Below are positions 7,562 to 17,267 of a DNA stretch of 64,000 nt, one piece after another (position 1 is the stretch's first letter; each line of letters opens with the position of its first letter). The notes under the pieces were generated by a model, which saw only the letters and a list, made by a program, of their open reading frames with translations, did not search any database and was not told the DNA's origin. The position numbers and the translations under genes were made by a program. Source of the DNA: Saccharibacillus sacchari DSM 19268 (GTDB taxonomy: Bacteria > Bacillota > Bacilli > Paenibacillales > Paenibacillaceae); NCBI RefSeq assembly GCF_000585395.1, contig NZ_KK073875.1, forward strand, positions 1,144,407 through 1,208,406, given 5' to 3'.

Positions 7562-8764
7562 ATGACATTAAAAAGCCGTTTTGACTTCCATACGCAAATC
7601 GACCGTTTGGAGAGTGCTTCCGAAAAATGGGACGGACGCGAAAAGATTTTCGGAGCGCCGAACGCCCTGCCGCTCTGGGTGGCCGATATGGACTTTGCCG
7701 CGCCGCAAGAAGTGTTGGACGCTTTGCACAAACGCGTGGATCACGGAATTTTCGGCTACACGTTCCGCACGCCGGCGTATTTCGAAGCCGTCATGAATTG
7801 GATGAAGGAACGCCATGATTGGGAAATCCAATCCGAATGGATCACGTTCACGCCGGGCGTCGTGCCCGCGCTGGCTTTTGCCGTAGAAGCATTTACCAAG
7901 CCGGGCGACAAGATCGCGATTCAGACGCCGGTTTATCCGCCTTTCTATAACATCGTGCGCGAAAACGGGCGCCAGTTGGTCACGAATCCGCTGAGCGTAT
8001 CGGACGAAGGCGACTACGCGATGGACTTCGACGATCTGGAGCGCAAACTGGCGGACGACGTCAAAATGCTGATCCTATGCAGTCCGCATAATCCGGTCGG
8101 CAAGATCTGGGCGCGCGAAGACCTGGAAAAGCTGGCCGAGATCTGCTTGAAGCACGACGTGCTGGTGGTAGCGGACGAGATCCATGCCGACCTGATCTTC
8201 GAACCGAAAACGCATATCCCGTTCGCTTCCGTGTCCGAAGCGGCACGCGACAACTGCATCGTCTGTACCGCGCCGAGCAAAACGTTCAACCTGGCGGGGT
8301 TGTCCGTATCGAATATTATCATCCCGAGCCGCAAGCTGCGCGCGACGTACGAACGCACCGTAGCCAAAATGCACGGTTTGGGCTCGATCAGCACCATGGG
8401 CGCGACCGCGACCGAAGCGGCTTACCGCCACGGCGGCGAATGGCTCGACGAGCTGCTGGATTACGTTCGCGGCAACATGGAATACGTGCAGGCCCAGATT
8501 GAAGAGCATCTGCCGGAACTGTCCGTGAAGCTTCCGGAAGCGACGTATCTGCTGTGGATCGATTTCCGCGGGCTGAACTTGGACGCCAAGGAATTGATGC
8601 AGTTCCTGCTGCACAAAGCGGGCGTCGCGCTCAATGACGGGACGATGTTCGGCGAGGAAGGCGCAGGCTTCATGCGGATGAACGTCGCGTGTTCGCGCAT
8701 CGTGATCGAGCAGGCGATGGAGCAGTTGAAGACGGCGGTGGGGGAACTGCGGTCAGAAAAATAA
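7562..8764 (+). CDS. patB: PLP-dependent C-S lyase / aminotransferase of the PatB/MalY family
   Basis: The start at 7562 follows an AAGGGGGA site; the longer frame adds ten unlikely residues. The 400-residue protein is a fold-type I PLP enzyme with NPLPLWVADMDF-type N-terminal signature (LPLWVADMDF), SPHNPVG, and the PLP lysine Lys240 in APSKTFNLAGL. PatB/MalY proteins cleave cystathionine or cysteine-S-conjugates to pyruvate, ammonia and a thiol. The enzyme is cytoplasmic and fits sulfur amino-acid metabolism together with metNIQ elsewhere in the window. A plain aminotransferase role cannot be excluded. Confidence 0.9.
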   Translation: MTLKSRFDFHTQIDRLESASEKWDGREKIFGAPNALPLWVADMDFAAPQEVLDALHKRVDHGIFGYTFRTPAYFEAVMNWMKERHDWEIQSEWITFTPGVVPALAFAVEAFTKPGDKIAIQTPVYPPFYNIVRENGRQLVTNPLSVSDEGDYAMDFDDLERKLADDVKMLILCSPHNPVGKIWAREDLEKLAEICLKHDVLVVADEIHADLIFEPKTHIPFASVSEAARDNCIVCTAPSKTFNLAGLSVSNIIIPSRKLRATYERTVAKMHGLGSISTMGATATEAAYRHGGEWLDELLDYVRGNMEYVQAQIEEHLPELSVKLPEATYLLWIDFRGLNLDAKELMQFLLHKAGVALNDGTMFGEEGAGFMRMNVACSRIVIEQAMEQLKTAVGELRSEK

Positions 8765-8767
8765 CGG

Positions 8768-8876
8768 CTAGTACCTTGACCCAGTTAAAAGTAAGGTTAC
8801 GTCCGTCTGAACCCCTCTAAAGCGTGCGCGTTTCAGGCGAACGTAAACCTCTGCTTTAGAGTTGACAAGGTATTGG
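8768..8876 (+). repeat. Small interspersed repeat, family with TAnCTTGTCAAC ends, copy A
   Basis: TACCTTGAC at the left and GTTGACAAGGTA at the right form imperfect terminal inverted repeats. The inner core AAAAGTAAGGTTACG and CGTAAACCTCTG is shared with copies at 49224-49298 and 59563-59612. No frame is present. This copy is about 27-30 bp longer in the centre than the copy near 49.2 kb. Confidence 0.65.
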
Positions 8877-8912
8877 AAAAAGCCTTTTCGGGATATCCCG
8901 AAAAGGCTTTTT
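8877..8912. terminator. Bidirectional terminator between PatB-like and P450 genes
   Basis: AAAAGCCTTTTCGGG and CCCGAAAAGGCTTTT are perfect arms around an ATAT loop. An A-run precedes and a T-run follows, so it serves both convergent genes. Confidence 0.9.
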
Positions 8913-8955
8913 TGCATACAAAAAACAGTCGTCGTCAACAAAAATCGTTCCGTAT

Positions 8956-10227
8956 TCAAGAAAGCGCGAAACGACCGTTTCCGCGCACCTTCCTCATCTT
9001 GAACCGGCTTTCCGGCAGCGCGGGCATCCGCGACAGGCTCAAGCCCAGATCCTGCTCCGGCACTTCGTAATCCAGCCGCTTCGCCAGGAATTCCAGGCCG
9101 ACTCGCATCGCGTCGATGGTCAGCCATTCGCCGGCGCAGCGGTGTCCGTCGTATCCGCCTCCGCCCTGCGGAATCAGGTCGAACGGTCCGCCGTCCCAAT
9201 ACTCGAACCGCTCCGGCCGGAAAACGTCCGGATTTTCCCACAGCTTCGGATCGTGCGTCGTGCCGTAGATATCGAGCAGCACCATCGTGCCTTCCTCGAA
9301 TTCATGCCCTTTCCATTGAAAATCGCGAATGACCGAAGCGCCGAGGAACGGCGTGAACGGGTAAAAACGGCGCGTCTCCTGCACGAACCATTGGCGGTAC
9401 TTGCTTTCGTCGGCAGCCAGCTTTTCGCGGTACTGCGGATGTTCGTGCAGCGCAATCGCGCCGAATACCACGTACCGTCCGATCGCCACGATCGGGCGGA
9501 CGATATTGATCAGCTCGATCGCCGCCATCCGCGCGTCGAGTTCGCGGTTTTGCAGATCTCGGTGGAACGCCATCGCGTAAGCCGCCGTGTCTTCGGGCAC
9601 TTTGAACTCGCCGGCCCGCAGGTCGAGGATAAAGCCTTCCAGCCATTCCTCCGTCCGCCGGCGCGCTCTTCGGCCCGCCGCGTGACGGGGACCGACCGCG
9701 CCGAACGCTTCGACCATGTCGCCCATATCGTCGGCTTTTTGCCGCACCGTCTCTTCGTCGATCGGCACGCCGGACCAGCGGCAGGCCGCGCGATGCAGCA
9801 GCTCCTGCGACTCGCCGAACAATTCGATCTCGTCGAGCTTTTCCCAACGCCGCGCCGCCGCTTCCCATTCTTCGCGCAGCAGCTCCGTGAATACGTCCAG
9901 ACGCTCGCGCGACATCAGGGACATGAACAGCATTTTGCGGTGGCGGTGCGCGTCGCCGTCCAGCGTCTGAATCGCGTCCACGCCGAACAGCGATTTTTGG
10001 ATCCTTTTCGGAATCGCGCCCGAGCGCTTGAACTTCGTCGTGTCGTAAAACAGCTCCGCCGCGTCTTTGCCGCCCATGCAGATCGCGGGCTGCCCGAGCA
10101 GCCGCGTGCGGAAGATTTCCGTATCCATTTCCCTGCGCCGCTTGAAAATGAAATCGTAGCCGTCTTTGAGCAGGGCGAGGCTGTTGTCCAACGTGTGCTC
10201 CTGCGGGGTTTGTTCGTTTTGCGTCAT
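8956..10227 (-). CDS. Cytochrome P450 of the CYP152 (fatty-acid peroxygenase) type
   Basis: The start at 10227 (MTQNEQTPQE...) has a GGAGGG site; the longer frame would add 45 residues without a site. The 423-residue protein has the haem-cysteine region GGGGYDGHRCAGEWLT, the ExxR motif ETRR, and the RPIVAI motif in the I helix. CYP152 enzymes have this arginine-proline pair in place of the usual acid-alcohol pair and use hydrogen peroxide directly to hydroxylate or decarboxylate fatty acids. No redox partner gene is nearby, which agrees with peroxygenase use. There is no membrane anchor. The product (alpha-OH, beta-OH or alkene) cannot be predicted. Confidence 0.9.
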   Translation of the reverse strand: MTQNEQTPQEHTLDNSLALLKDGYDFIFKRRREMDTEIFRTRLLGQPAICMGGKDAAELFYDTTKFKRSGAIPKRIQKSLFGVDAIQTLDGDAHRHRKMLFMSLMSRERLDVFTELLREEWEAAARRWEKLDEIELFGESQELLHRAACRWSGVPIDEETVRQKADDMGDMVEAFGAVGPRHAAGRRARRRTEEWLEGFILDLRAGEFKVPEDTAAYAMAFHRDLQNRELDARMAAIELINIVRPIVAIGRYVVFGAIALHEHPQYREKLAADESKYRQWFVQETRRFYPFTPFLGASVIRDFQWKGHEFEEGTMVLLDIYGTTHDPKLWENPDVFRPERFEYWDGGPFDLIPQGGGGYDGHRCAGEWLTIDAMRVGLEFLAKRLDYEVPEQDLGLSLSRMPALPESRFKMRKVRGNGRFALS

Positions 10228-10454
10228 GATCGAAAGCCCTCCTTCGTTTCCGGCCGACCTTGTTTGCGCGACCGAAGAATCTCTTTGTCTATTACCTCTT
10301 CCGCGGGGAAAGCGAACCGAAAATTTTATCCGATACGCGCCTCCAAAATGTGAACCAAACAAGCAGCCGATGCGAAAAAATAATTAGCCGCAATACCGGT
10401 CATTGATCCGTTCGGCCTTATTTTAGACTATCGAGAAAGAAGGGAATTTCGGCC

Positions 10455-11954
10455 ATGCCGACCAAATTCGAAAAACAAGCTTCCAAACTGATCTTTTATA
10501 CGCTGGAATCGCTGCTGTTCTCCTTGTATCCGCTATTCGCCCTGCTGTGGCTGATCGGCCTCGTTCCATTGTCCAGCACGCTGGCGATCTTGGGCATCAA
10601 CGTTCTGCTGATCATCGGCTATTACGCGCTGTACAAGGCTTCGGCCGACCGAAGCTGGGGCAAGTTCGCGCTCGTGATGGGCTGTTTCGTCGCAGGCGAC
10701 ATTTTGTTCCTGTTTATCCCGAGCACCGTCATCTGGGTTCCGATTTTTATTTACATGACGCTGTCGCTGATCTACCTATCCCGCTCCGTGGTAGTTGCGG
10801 GCGGAATCGCGGGTTTGCTGTCCCTGACATTCCAGCTGCTGCTTAACCCGCATATTCCGGCTTACGATGCGTTCGACGTGGTGGTCATATATGTGGTGAT
10901 CGTCATGGTGGGCGTCGCCAATTTTGCGGTCTGCACGATCGGACGCGGCATGCTGGAAGAATCGGCCCGGCAAAAAAATACGATCGAGCAGCTGCTCGGC
11001 GAAGTGGAACGTTCCGCGTCCGAGCTTAAAACGTTCGGCGAGTCGGTCGCTTCGGGAGCGGACGAAACGTTCCGGATCGCGGAAGACGCTGCCGCAAGCT
11101 TCGACGAAATCTCCAAAGGGATCGAAGTGCAGGCCCAAAGCATTCAGGAAATCAACGAAGCGATGATCCGTTCCGGCGACGGAATCGAATTGATCGGCCG
11201 CGAAACCGAGCAAATGAACGAGCTGTCCCTTAGTACGACCCGCCTCACCGAAGAAGGCGGACGCAAAGCCGAAGCACTCCGCGGCGACATGTCGCTCGTT
11301 CGCGGCAGCATGAGCGAGACGGCTTCCCAGGTACAGTTGCTGAACCGGTACGCGGAAGAAGCGCAGGCCATTTTGACCGCTATTTCGGAGATCGCCAACC
11401 AGACGAACCTGCTGTCGCTGAACGCCAGCATCGAAGCGGCGCGCGCCGGCGAACACGGGCGGGGCTTCGCGGTCGTCGCCGGCGAAATCCGCAGCCTGTC
11501 CGGCAACGTGCAGTCTTCCGCGCAGGATATCGCCGGACTGCTTGAGCAGATCCGCAGCCAGACCGGAATCGTATCGGACGCCGTGCGCGGCAACCAGTCG
11601 GCGCTCGAAGGATTGGAGCGCCGCACCTACGAGACGGGCGACCTGTTCGAACAGATCACGCAGGACGCGAACCACGTGCTGGACAAATCGTCGGAAATCC
11701 GGCAAAACATCGGCAAGCTGCAAGAATTCAACGGAGGCATCGCGGTTCAGGTCGGAGACTTCTCCGCCGCCAGCCAGCAGACGTCGGCATCCGTGGAGCT
11801 GGCCGTGAGCGGCGTCTACCGCCAGCGCGATTCGATTCAGCAGATCGCAGGCAGCGTAACGCGGCTCGACGCCATGATTGACGCGCTGCGCGAATTGACG
11901 GAGCGAACGGAAACGGAAGACGGCGAAGCGCCCGGAGCGGAACGCATCGCTTGA
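10455..11954 (+). CDS. Methyl-accepting chemotaxis protein with polytopic membrane sensor
   Basis: The 499-residue protein has about six hydrophobic segments in its first 170 residues and essentially no extracellular ligand domain. A cytoplasmic signalling domain follows with the hallmark hairpin tip [20 protein letters not shown] near residue 320. No HAMP domain is apparent between the membrane part and the signalling helices. It should dock CheA/CheW and bias flagellar rotation. A membrane-embedded sensor of this type often reports membrane state, redox or small hydrophobic ligands, but that is inference. The start has a GAAGGGAA site. Confidence 0.88.
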   Translation: MPTKFEKQASKLIFYTLESLLFSLYPLFALLWLIGLVPLSSTLAILGINVLLIIGYYALYKASADRSWGKFALVMGCFVAGDILFLFIPSTVIWVPIFIYMTLSLIYLSRSVVVAGGIAGLLSLTFQLLLNPHIPAYDAFDVVVIYVVIVMVGVANFAVCTIGRGMLEESARQKNTIEQLLGEVERSASELKTFGESVASGADETFRIAEDAAASFDEISKGIEVQAQSIQEINEAMIRSGDGIELIGRETEQMNELSLSTTRLTEEGGRKAEALRGDMSLVRGSMSETASQVQLLNRYAEEAQAILTAISEIANQTNLLSLNASIEAARAGEHGRGFAVVAGEIRSLSGNVQSSAQDIAGLLEQIRSQTGIVSDAVRGNQSALEGLERRTYETGDLFEQITQDANHVLDKSSEIRQNIGKLQEFNGGIAVQVGDFSAASQQTSASVELAVSGVYRQRDSIQQIAGSVTRLDAMIDALRELTERTETEDGEAPGAERIA

Positions 11955-12013
11955 TTTTTTTGAAAAAGAGACAACTTTTCCCTATGCCTCCGCGTCTGAG
12001 AAGCAGAGGGGGA

Positions 12014-12802
12014 ATGAGCGTGAAGAACAAGAAAAACCGGTCGGGGCGAACGTTTGCCGCGCTGGCGGTGGTTTGGATGGCGGCTCTGTTGTCCGGCTGC
12101 CTATCCGGTCATTCGGGAAACGATTCGGCGCAAGGCACGGTTGCGCGCGAGTTTACGATCTCCAAAAATGCCGAAAATAAAAATCGGACGGAATGCATGC
12201 CGACCATCGATTACGTCGACGCGCTTATGCTGAACGACATTCATTACTACAATCGCCAAAGCTACGACGAACGAAACCGTCCTCTTTCTCCAGAGCTGAT
12301 CGGCGACGAAATTGCCGAAATTGCATACACGATGTCCGACGATGCCTGTACCGATTTTGTCATGCGAAGCGGCGACGCGACCTTCGTTCCGACCGGAACG
12401 CCTATTTATGAAATGAAAGATTACGACCCCGACTTCCGAGTCGTCGCGGAAGGACGCATCTTCGAAGTCGGCGACAATCCGCATGCGAAAACGGTCGGCG
12501 ACCTGTACGATATCGAAGGCAAGGTGTCGAAGATCAGCCGCGTGAGCGGCAATGACGGAAGCGTAATGCGGGAGTTCTCGAAGGAGGATACCGAAGCTTT
12601 TATCTCGGACCTGTTGTCGTCGGAGTACGTGGGCTTCGATGCGATTTATAAGGATAACCCGCCGGAATACCGCATTTCGCTGCGGATCGACTTGAACGAC
12701 GGAACGAATATCCGACTCGGATATTGGCCGAAAGCCAACGCGATCACGGAAGGGGCTTACGGGACGGAGCGGATGTTGGAGATCGTGCAAAAGGAGCCGT
12801 AA
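12014..12802 (+). CDS. Predicted lipoprotein of unknown function
   Basis: The start at 12014 sits very close to a GAGGGGG site; a GTG at 12020 has better spacing and gives almost the same protein. The sequence begins with a basic region and a hydrophobic segment ending in the lipobox LLSGC, so it should be lipid-modified and face the outside. The roughly 230-residue mature part is acidic and has no motif I recognise; it resembles small beta-rich PepSY or DUF-type lipoproteins only in general composition. It lies 60 bp after the chemoreceptor and could share its transcript. Confidence 0.75.
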   Translation: MSVKNKKNRSGRTFAALAVVWMAALLSGCLSGHSGNDSAQGTVAREFTISKNAENKNRTECMPTIDYVDALMLNDIHYYNRQSYDERNRPLSPELIGDEIAEIAYTMSDDACTDFVMRSGDATFVPTGTPIYEMKDYDPDFRVVAEGRIFEVGDNPHAKTVGDLYDIEGKVSKISRVSGNDGSVMREFSKEDTEAFISDLLSSEYVGFDAIYKDNPPEYRISLRIDLNDGTNIRLGYWPKANAITEGAYGTERMLEIVQKEP

Positions 12803-12851
12803 CGCGGAGAAGTTCGTTGAAAACTTTCGTTTCGCCATAAATCCGGATCAA

Positions 12852-12890
12852 AAAAAGCTGCGGAACGCATCATGCGTTCCGCAGCTTTTT
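12852..12890. terminator. Bidirectional terminator between lipoprotein and HAD genes
   Basis: AAAAAGCTGCGGAACGCAT and its perfect complement flank a single-base centre. It serves the convergent lipoprotein and HAD genes. Confidence 0.9.
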
Positions 12891-12942
12891 GACATGTTCT
12901 ATCCGTCAAATGAAATCGAAATCTTGACACCCTCACCGAAAA

Positions 12943-13602
12943 TCACTTCTCTTCGACTTTCCGCAAATCCTCCAAACGGATATCCCCGACGCTGTTCACG
13001 ATCAGGTCCGCTTGGCTCAGATCCTGGTTGCCGGAGTTCGGATTAACGAAGCCGATGCAGTGCATGCCTGCGGCTTTGGCGGCAGCCACGCCGTGGCGGG
13101 CGTCTTCCAATACCGCGCAGCGCGCAGGATTCACCCCCAACAATTCGGCCGCGCGCAAATACACGTCAGGCGCAGGCTTGCCCTTCGGAACCTCTTCCCC
13201 GCTGACCACGACCTGAATCTCGTCCCGCAGCCCGAACTTCTCCAACACGGCTTCAATAAACACGGGCGGCGAAGAAGACGCGATCGCCCGCGGAATCCCG
13301 CCTTTTTTCAACTCCGCAAGCAATTCCCGAATCCCTTCGATCGGCTCCATCTCCGCTCCGCGCAGCACTTCGATCTTATGCCCGAGCTGGTATTCGATAA
13401 TCTCCTCCACGGTCTGGCTCATCCCGAATTCCTCGCGGATCGACTTCCACAGCTCCGGATTCGTCATCCCCACGTAATCCTCCAACTTCTCCTGCGTAAT
13501 CGGATGCCCGTAATACTCCATCACCCGAATATCCACGTCGAAGTGCATCGGTTCGCTATCGATAATAACCCCGTCCATATCGAAAATAAAAGCTTCGATC
13601 AT
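12943..13602 (-). CDS. HAD-superfamily phosphatase, beta-phosphoglucomutase-like
   Basis: The 219-residue protein starts with motif I FDMDGVIIDSEP (nucleophile Asp8, general acid Asp10), has an alpha-helical cap in residues 15-85, motif II IASSSPP, motif III Lys in VPKGKPAPD and motif IV VLEDARHG. This is the subclass of beta-phosphoglucomutase, phosphoglycolate and 2-deoxyglucose-6-phosphate phosphatases. The substrate cannot be fixed from sequence. It is monocistronic and ends next to a shared terminator. Confidence 0.9.
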   Translation of the reverse strand: MIEAFIFDMDGVIIDSEPMHFDVDIRVMEYYGHPITQEKLEDYVGMTNPELWKSIREEFGMSQTVEEIIEYQLGHKIEVLRGAEMEPIEGIRELLAELKKGGIPRAIASSSPPVFIEAVLEKFGLRDEIQVVVSGEEVPKGKPAPDVYLRAAELLGVNPARCAVLEDARHGVAAAKAAGMHCIGFVNPNSGNQDLSQADLIVNSVGDIRLEDLRKVEEK

Positions 13603-13751
13603 GATATATAGCCCCTCTCTATGCTACTTATTTCCTTCACCTTAACTTGGGTAAAGGGTGTTATGCAACTTTGACGAGACTGTACTTGCTGCACTTGCAC
13701 CTCCTACCACACAATAAAAGCTTGAAGATAAAGCTTTCGGTTTCAGAGAAG

Positions 13752-13896
13752 TTGTTATTCCGACGAAGCGCCAGGCGTAGGGGGAAATTCAGTGAAAGAC
13801 GCCTTTGAACGCGGAAAGCCGCAGGCTTTCTGCGCGAGACAGCGTCTTGAACGAAATTCCCCCGCAGCCGTCCAAGCTTCCCGAGCGAATAGGAAC
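13752..13896 (+). repeat. Nested-stem interspersed repeat, copy 1
   Basis: The core 13779-13868 reads GGGGGAAATTCAG, then AAGACGC, then a private central stem (GCGGAAAGCC / GGCTTTCTGC), then GCGTCTT and GAAATTCCCCCGCAGC. Outside it, CGAAGCG...CAGGCG and AAGCTTCCC...GAATAGGAACTG match the flanks of the copy near 60.8 kb. This copy occupies the gap between the HAD gene and the exporter-like gene, together with the promoter at 14047-14075. No open frame is supported in this gap of about 545 bp. Confidence 0.75.
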
Positions 13897-14027
13897 TGGT
13901 CTGGTTGCGGAAAGCTTACTTTGAAAGCTGACCTTAAAAAAACGCTTTGGCAGCCTGCCTTTTTTCATCCGCACGATGGGTGATGGACCGAAAAAAGGGC
14001 AACCCTAGCCCGAGCGAACGGACGAAT

Positions 14028-14075
14028 ATTGTCATGGATTGGACAATTGCTCTTATCGGCCGGACTACGTATAAT
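14028..14075 (+). promoter_or_regulatory. Promoter and dyad upstream of the aromatic-acid-exporter-like gene
   Basis: TTGCTC (14047-14052) and TATAAT (14070-14075) are 17 bp apart. A dyad ATTGTC-N8-GACAAT (14028-14047) abuts the -35 box and could be an operator. Confidence 0.6.
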
Positions 14076-14147
14076 ATTTCACATAGGGTATATTCCAAAA
14101 TTACGTTATTCAAATTTGAAATCCGATCCGAAAGGACTTGAATCATC

Positions 14148-15152
14148 ATGAGATTTTCTATCGGGATGCGGAACATCAAGACGGCGGTTGCCGTGCTGCT
14201 CTGCGTGCTGATCTCGTTTGCCTTGAAGCTCGAATATCCGTTTTACGCCGCGATCGCCACCGTTATCGCCATGGAAAGTTCGATCACCAGTTCTTACGCC
14301 GCGGGGAAAAACCGAACGATGGGCACGCTGGTCGGCGCCGCGTTCGGCGGTCTGTTCGCGTTTATCGAGCCGCATAACGCGTATCTGTCCGCGCTCGGGA
14401 TCGTCTACGTCATCGCGGTCTGCAATTTGCTGAAATGGAACAAATCCGTCTCGATCGCCTGCATCGTTTTTCTCGCGATCATGCTGAATCTGCGCGACGG
14501 AGAGCCTGCCTTCGCTTATGCGCTGCACCGGGTACTGGATACGCTCCTCGGAATCGGGGTAGCCGTATTGGTCAACTACTTCCTGATCCCGCCCAAGCAC
14601 GACCGCAATCTGGAAAAAGCGCGTTTGACCGTTCGCCGCCATCTGTCTTCGCTCGCCCGGCAGCTGCTGCGCCAGGGGGGAGGCATTCATATCAGTCCGC
14701 TCAAAAAAGACTTGGCTTCCCTGCAAAAAGCTTGCGATACGTATAAAGAAGAATTCGATCTTGCCAAAAATAAAAGTCATGACCTGGTGTCTCGCATCGA
14801 ACAGGAGCTGGACGTTTATCGAAACACGTACTCCCATATGCGCATGATCCGTCTGCTCACCGATCCCGATCCGCAAGGCGTAGCAAGCCTGGGCACAAGC
14901 CTGCTTCAAGCTTCCAATCAGAAAGCCGAAAGCGCGCTTGCTCCTGAATCCCAGGCCGTTATTTATCGGTACCACGTTGCATGCATCCTGGGAGAGCTTC
15001 AAACGCTGGGGTTGATGGTACCGACCGATATTGCTTATCCGTTGGAGGATATTGCGCAGTCCGATACGTTTCTTTCAAGCGAGACGAGACAACAAACAAA
15101 CTCCGAAAAAACCCTTGAAAACGACCGCTCGCCGGTTACCCAACGATCTTAG
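14148..15152 (+). CDS. Aromatic acid exporter (ArAE/FUSC) family membrane protein
   Basis: The 334-residue protein has an N-terminal membrane domain of about five to six helices (residues 10-145) with the family pattern YPFYAAIATVIAMESSITSS and LDTLLGIGVAVLVNYFLIPP. A cytoplasmic helical C-terminal domain of about 180 residues follows. ArAE proteins are proposed efflux carriers for aromatic carboxylates. The last 30 residues are polar and likely disordered. An AAAGG site precedes the ATG. The transported compound is unknown. Confidence 0.85.
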   Translation: MRFSIGMRNIKTAVAVLLCVLISFALKLEYPFYAAIATVIAMESSITSSYAAGKNRTMGTLVGAAFGGLFAFIEPHNAYLSALGIVYVIAVCNLLKWNKSVSIACIVFLAIMLNLRDGEPAFAYALHRVLDTLLGIGVAVLVNYFLIPPKHDRNLEKARLTVRRHLSSLARQLLRQGGGIHISPLKKDLASLQKACDTYKEEFDLAKNKSHDLVSRIEQELDVYRNTYSHMRMIRLLTDPDPQGVASLGTSLLQASNQKAESALAPESQAVIYRYHVACILGELQTLGLMVPTDIAYPLEDIAQSDTFLSSETRQQTNSEKTLENDRSPVTQRS

Positions 15153-15174
15153 ACCGTGATAACGTGTCGCATGC

Positions 15175-15206
15175 AAACAGGCCGCCCGATTTCGGACGGC
15201 CTGTTT
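15175..15206. terminator. Terminator after the exporter-like gene
   Basis: AAACAGGCCG and CGGCCTGTTT pair perfectly around a 12-nt loop. It is followed by CTTTTC and lies between convergent genes. Confidence 0.85.
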
Positions 15207-15246
15207 CTTTTCTATTTCTATTTTCATTGGCTTGCGCCTGACCGTC

Positions 15247-16977
15247 TTACTGATATTGGCTCATGAACCGCTCGGCCATATACGTGAACGGCATATTGTA
15301 ATAGCTTGAAAAATACATGTCGCTGCCATGCGTACCGAAAGGCATTTCGATCAGCGCCACCCGTTCATTGCCAGCCTCGCGGTATGCCCGCGCGAAGGCC
15401 TGGGCCGTTTCCAAACTCACGATACTATCTTTTTCGCCCTGATAAATCAGCGCCGGCGGACTGTCCGCGTTCACGAGCATGGAAGGATCGCCCAAAGCTC
15501 CGCCGTTGACGCCGACTTCGTTCGCTAATCCGTTCGCCGGATAATAAGGAATAATGCCTTTGACCGTTAAGCCGGGAGCCAACATATTCGCATAGTCGGC
15601 AGTCGTCGGAACCAGTCCGGCTGCCGCCGCCAACTGCCCGCCGGCCGATCCGCCCGCGATAAATACGGAAGCCGGATTCGCTCCGTATTCCTGCGCATGT
15701 TGTTCCAGGTAAACCGTGAACAGGCCGATATGCCGAACCATGTCGTCGATGCCGTAATCGCCCACCACTTCTGGCGACACGACAGCCGACTCCACGAACT
15801 TTTCGGCGTTGCTGAGTCCGTACTGCACGTCGAATACCACGTAACCGCGCGAAGCAAAATACTTGTTCATTTGAGCAAAATTCTGTGCGCCTTTGTCCCC
15901 GATCGTCCAGCCGCCGCCGTGAATCCGAATCAATACCGAACCTTTTCCCGGTAGATCGTTCGAATCTTCAGGCGGCATATAGGCGTCAAAAGCCAGCTTC
16001 AACCCGGCATCGCCGGTGCTTTCTTGCCCTTCGTAGTAAACGATGTCCGTCTCGACGCGATAATCGCCATTCGTTGCTCCGTAAAAATAGTCCGGCAGCG
16101 AAAAAGCCGTGCGCATGAATCCGTCGCCTTCCACGGTCATGGGATCTTTTCCGAACGCCTGCTGATAAGCATCCCGGGCTTCGCTGACGATCTTTGGCGC
16201 AGACGCCAGCGGTAACGCGCAAATCACCAAGATCAGCAGGCCGCATAAGCGAATGACGCCCCGAAATACCGAGATAAAGAAGCCGCGTTTATGCCCGTAC
16301 ATTTTCACCAATAAAGCTGCCGCTCCCAAAAACATCAGACCGAAGAACAATGCGTATTCAGGCAGCACCGTCTCCAGCAGCCCCGCATCGACCGCGCCCA
16401 AAAGAATCGCCGAGAAGTATAAGCCGAGCAGCAGATTGAACAGAAACCACAGCGTAAGCAGCACCTTGAGCACGACTCGGAGCCGACTTCCGCCGGAGCG
16501 TCCTCCCTGCGAAGAATATGGTGAATATCCCCGGTCTCTCCGCCGCTCCTCTCGCTCTTCCGTTCCGTCTTGAAGCCGTAAAAAAGCAACCCATGCGCCC
16601 AACGCAAACAAGGCCAGCATGATGACCATCGTACCGATGCTGCGGGAATCGTAATCGCGAACGGCTGCCGAAGCCAACGTGTTGAGAATCGGAACCGCCG
16701 TCAAACCCAATGCATGCAGCGCCAGGTAGCCATATTCCCAAGCTTTATGTACGCCTCTTCCCATCGTCAAATGCAAATTGCCGAGCAGCGTCAGCAGAAG
16801 CAACAAGCCGTACATATTCCACCAGCCGCCTGTTGCGTCGACAAGCAAGTAGGTAAGGCCAAGCGCCAATGACAACAGGTTTCCCAATAGTAACGCGATA
16901 ATGCCGAAAGTTCGAAATCGAGAGCTTCCGCGACCGCCCGCGGAAGCCGAAAATCCGTAACCGCCCGTGTATCCCAC
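15247..16977 (-). CDS. Membrane-anchored alpha/beta hydrolase (BD-FAE/HSL-type esterase)
   Basis: A GTG at 16977 with an AAGGAAGGAG site gives a 576-residue protein; the frame could start further upstream but without a site. The N-terminal half has about seven hydrophobic segments (up to residue 260). The C-terminal half is an alpha/beta hydrolase with oxyanion motif IHGGGW, nucleophile elbow GGSAGG, acid in QGEKDS and catalytic histidine in FGTHGSD. HSL/BD-FAE enzymes hydrolyse short esters or O-acetyl groups. The fused polytopic domain suggests action at the membrane surface on a lipid or cell-wall ester. The orientation of the catalytic domain and the substrate are unknown. Confidence 0.85.
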   Translation of the reverse strand: MGYTGGYGFSASAGGRGSSRFRTFGIIALLLGNLLSLALGLTYLLVDATGGWWNMYGLLLLLTLLGNLHLTMGRGVHKAWEYGYLALHALGLTAVPILNTLASAAVRDYDSRSIGTMVIMLALFALGAWVAFLRLQDGTEEREERRRDRGYSPYSSQGGRSGGSRLRVVLKVLLTLWFLFNLLLGLYFSAILLGAVDAGLLETVLPEYALFFGLMFLGAAALLVKMYGHKRGFFISVFRGVIRLCGLLILVICALPLASAPKIVSEARDAYQQAFGKDPMTVEGDGFMRTAFSLPDYFYGATNGDYRVETDIVYYEGQESTGDAGLKLAFDAYMPPEDSNDLPGKGSVLIRIHGGGWTIGDKGAQNFAQMNKYFASRGYVVFDVQYGLSNAEKFVESAVVSPEVVGDYGIDDMVRHIGLFTVYLEQHAQEYGANPASVFIAGGSAGGQLAAAAGLVPTTADYANMLAPGLTVKGIIPYYPANGLANEVGVNGGALGDPSMLVNADSPPALIYQGEKDSIVSLETAQAFARAYREAGNERVALIEMPFGTHGSDMYFSSYYNMPFTYMAERFMSQYQ

Positions 16978-17267
16978 TGCACTCTCTCCTTCCTTTAAAC
17001 CTCTTTGTATCCTATTATCTTCGAACAGATTTGTCGAACCCCAGATTTTAGGTGAGCTATCCGGGACTTTTTGAACATTTTGTGACAAATGAGAAAGCAA
17101 GATTATTTAAAATCGCTTCCGACATAAATAATTCCTTAGACCTATCCGATAATGACGACGCAGGGTTTATTTAGTCACCAAAGTTATTCAAGCAAGGAGG
17201 GGGACATAAGAAGCTTCATACGGTTACGACAGGGACGATAACAACGCAGAAAAATGGAGATGAATGT

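Noticed and set aside
17101..17267. Riboswitch in the leader of the giant surface protein gene
   Set aside because: A purine-rich stretch (GCAAGGAGGGGGACA) recalls GEMM-like motifs, but no paired stems or conserved core could be traced.
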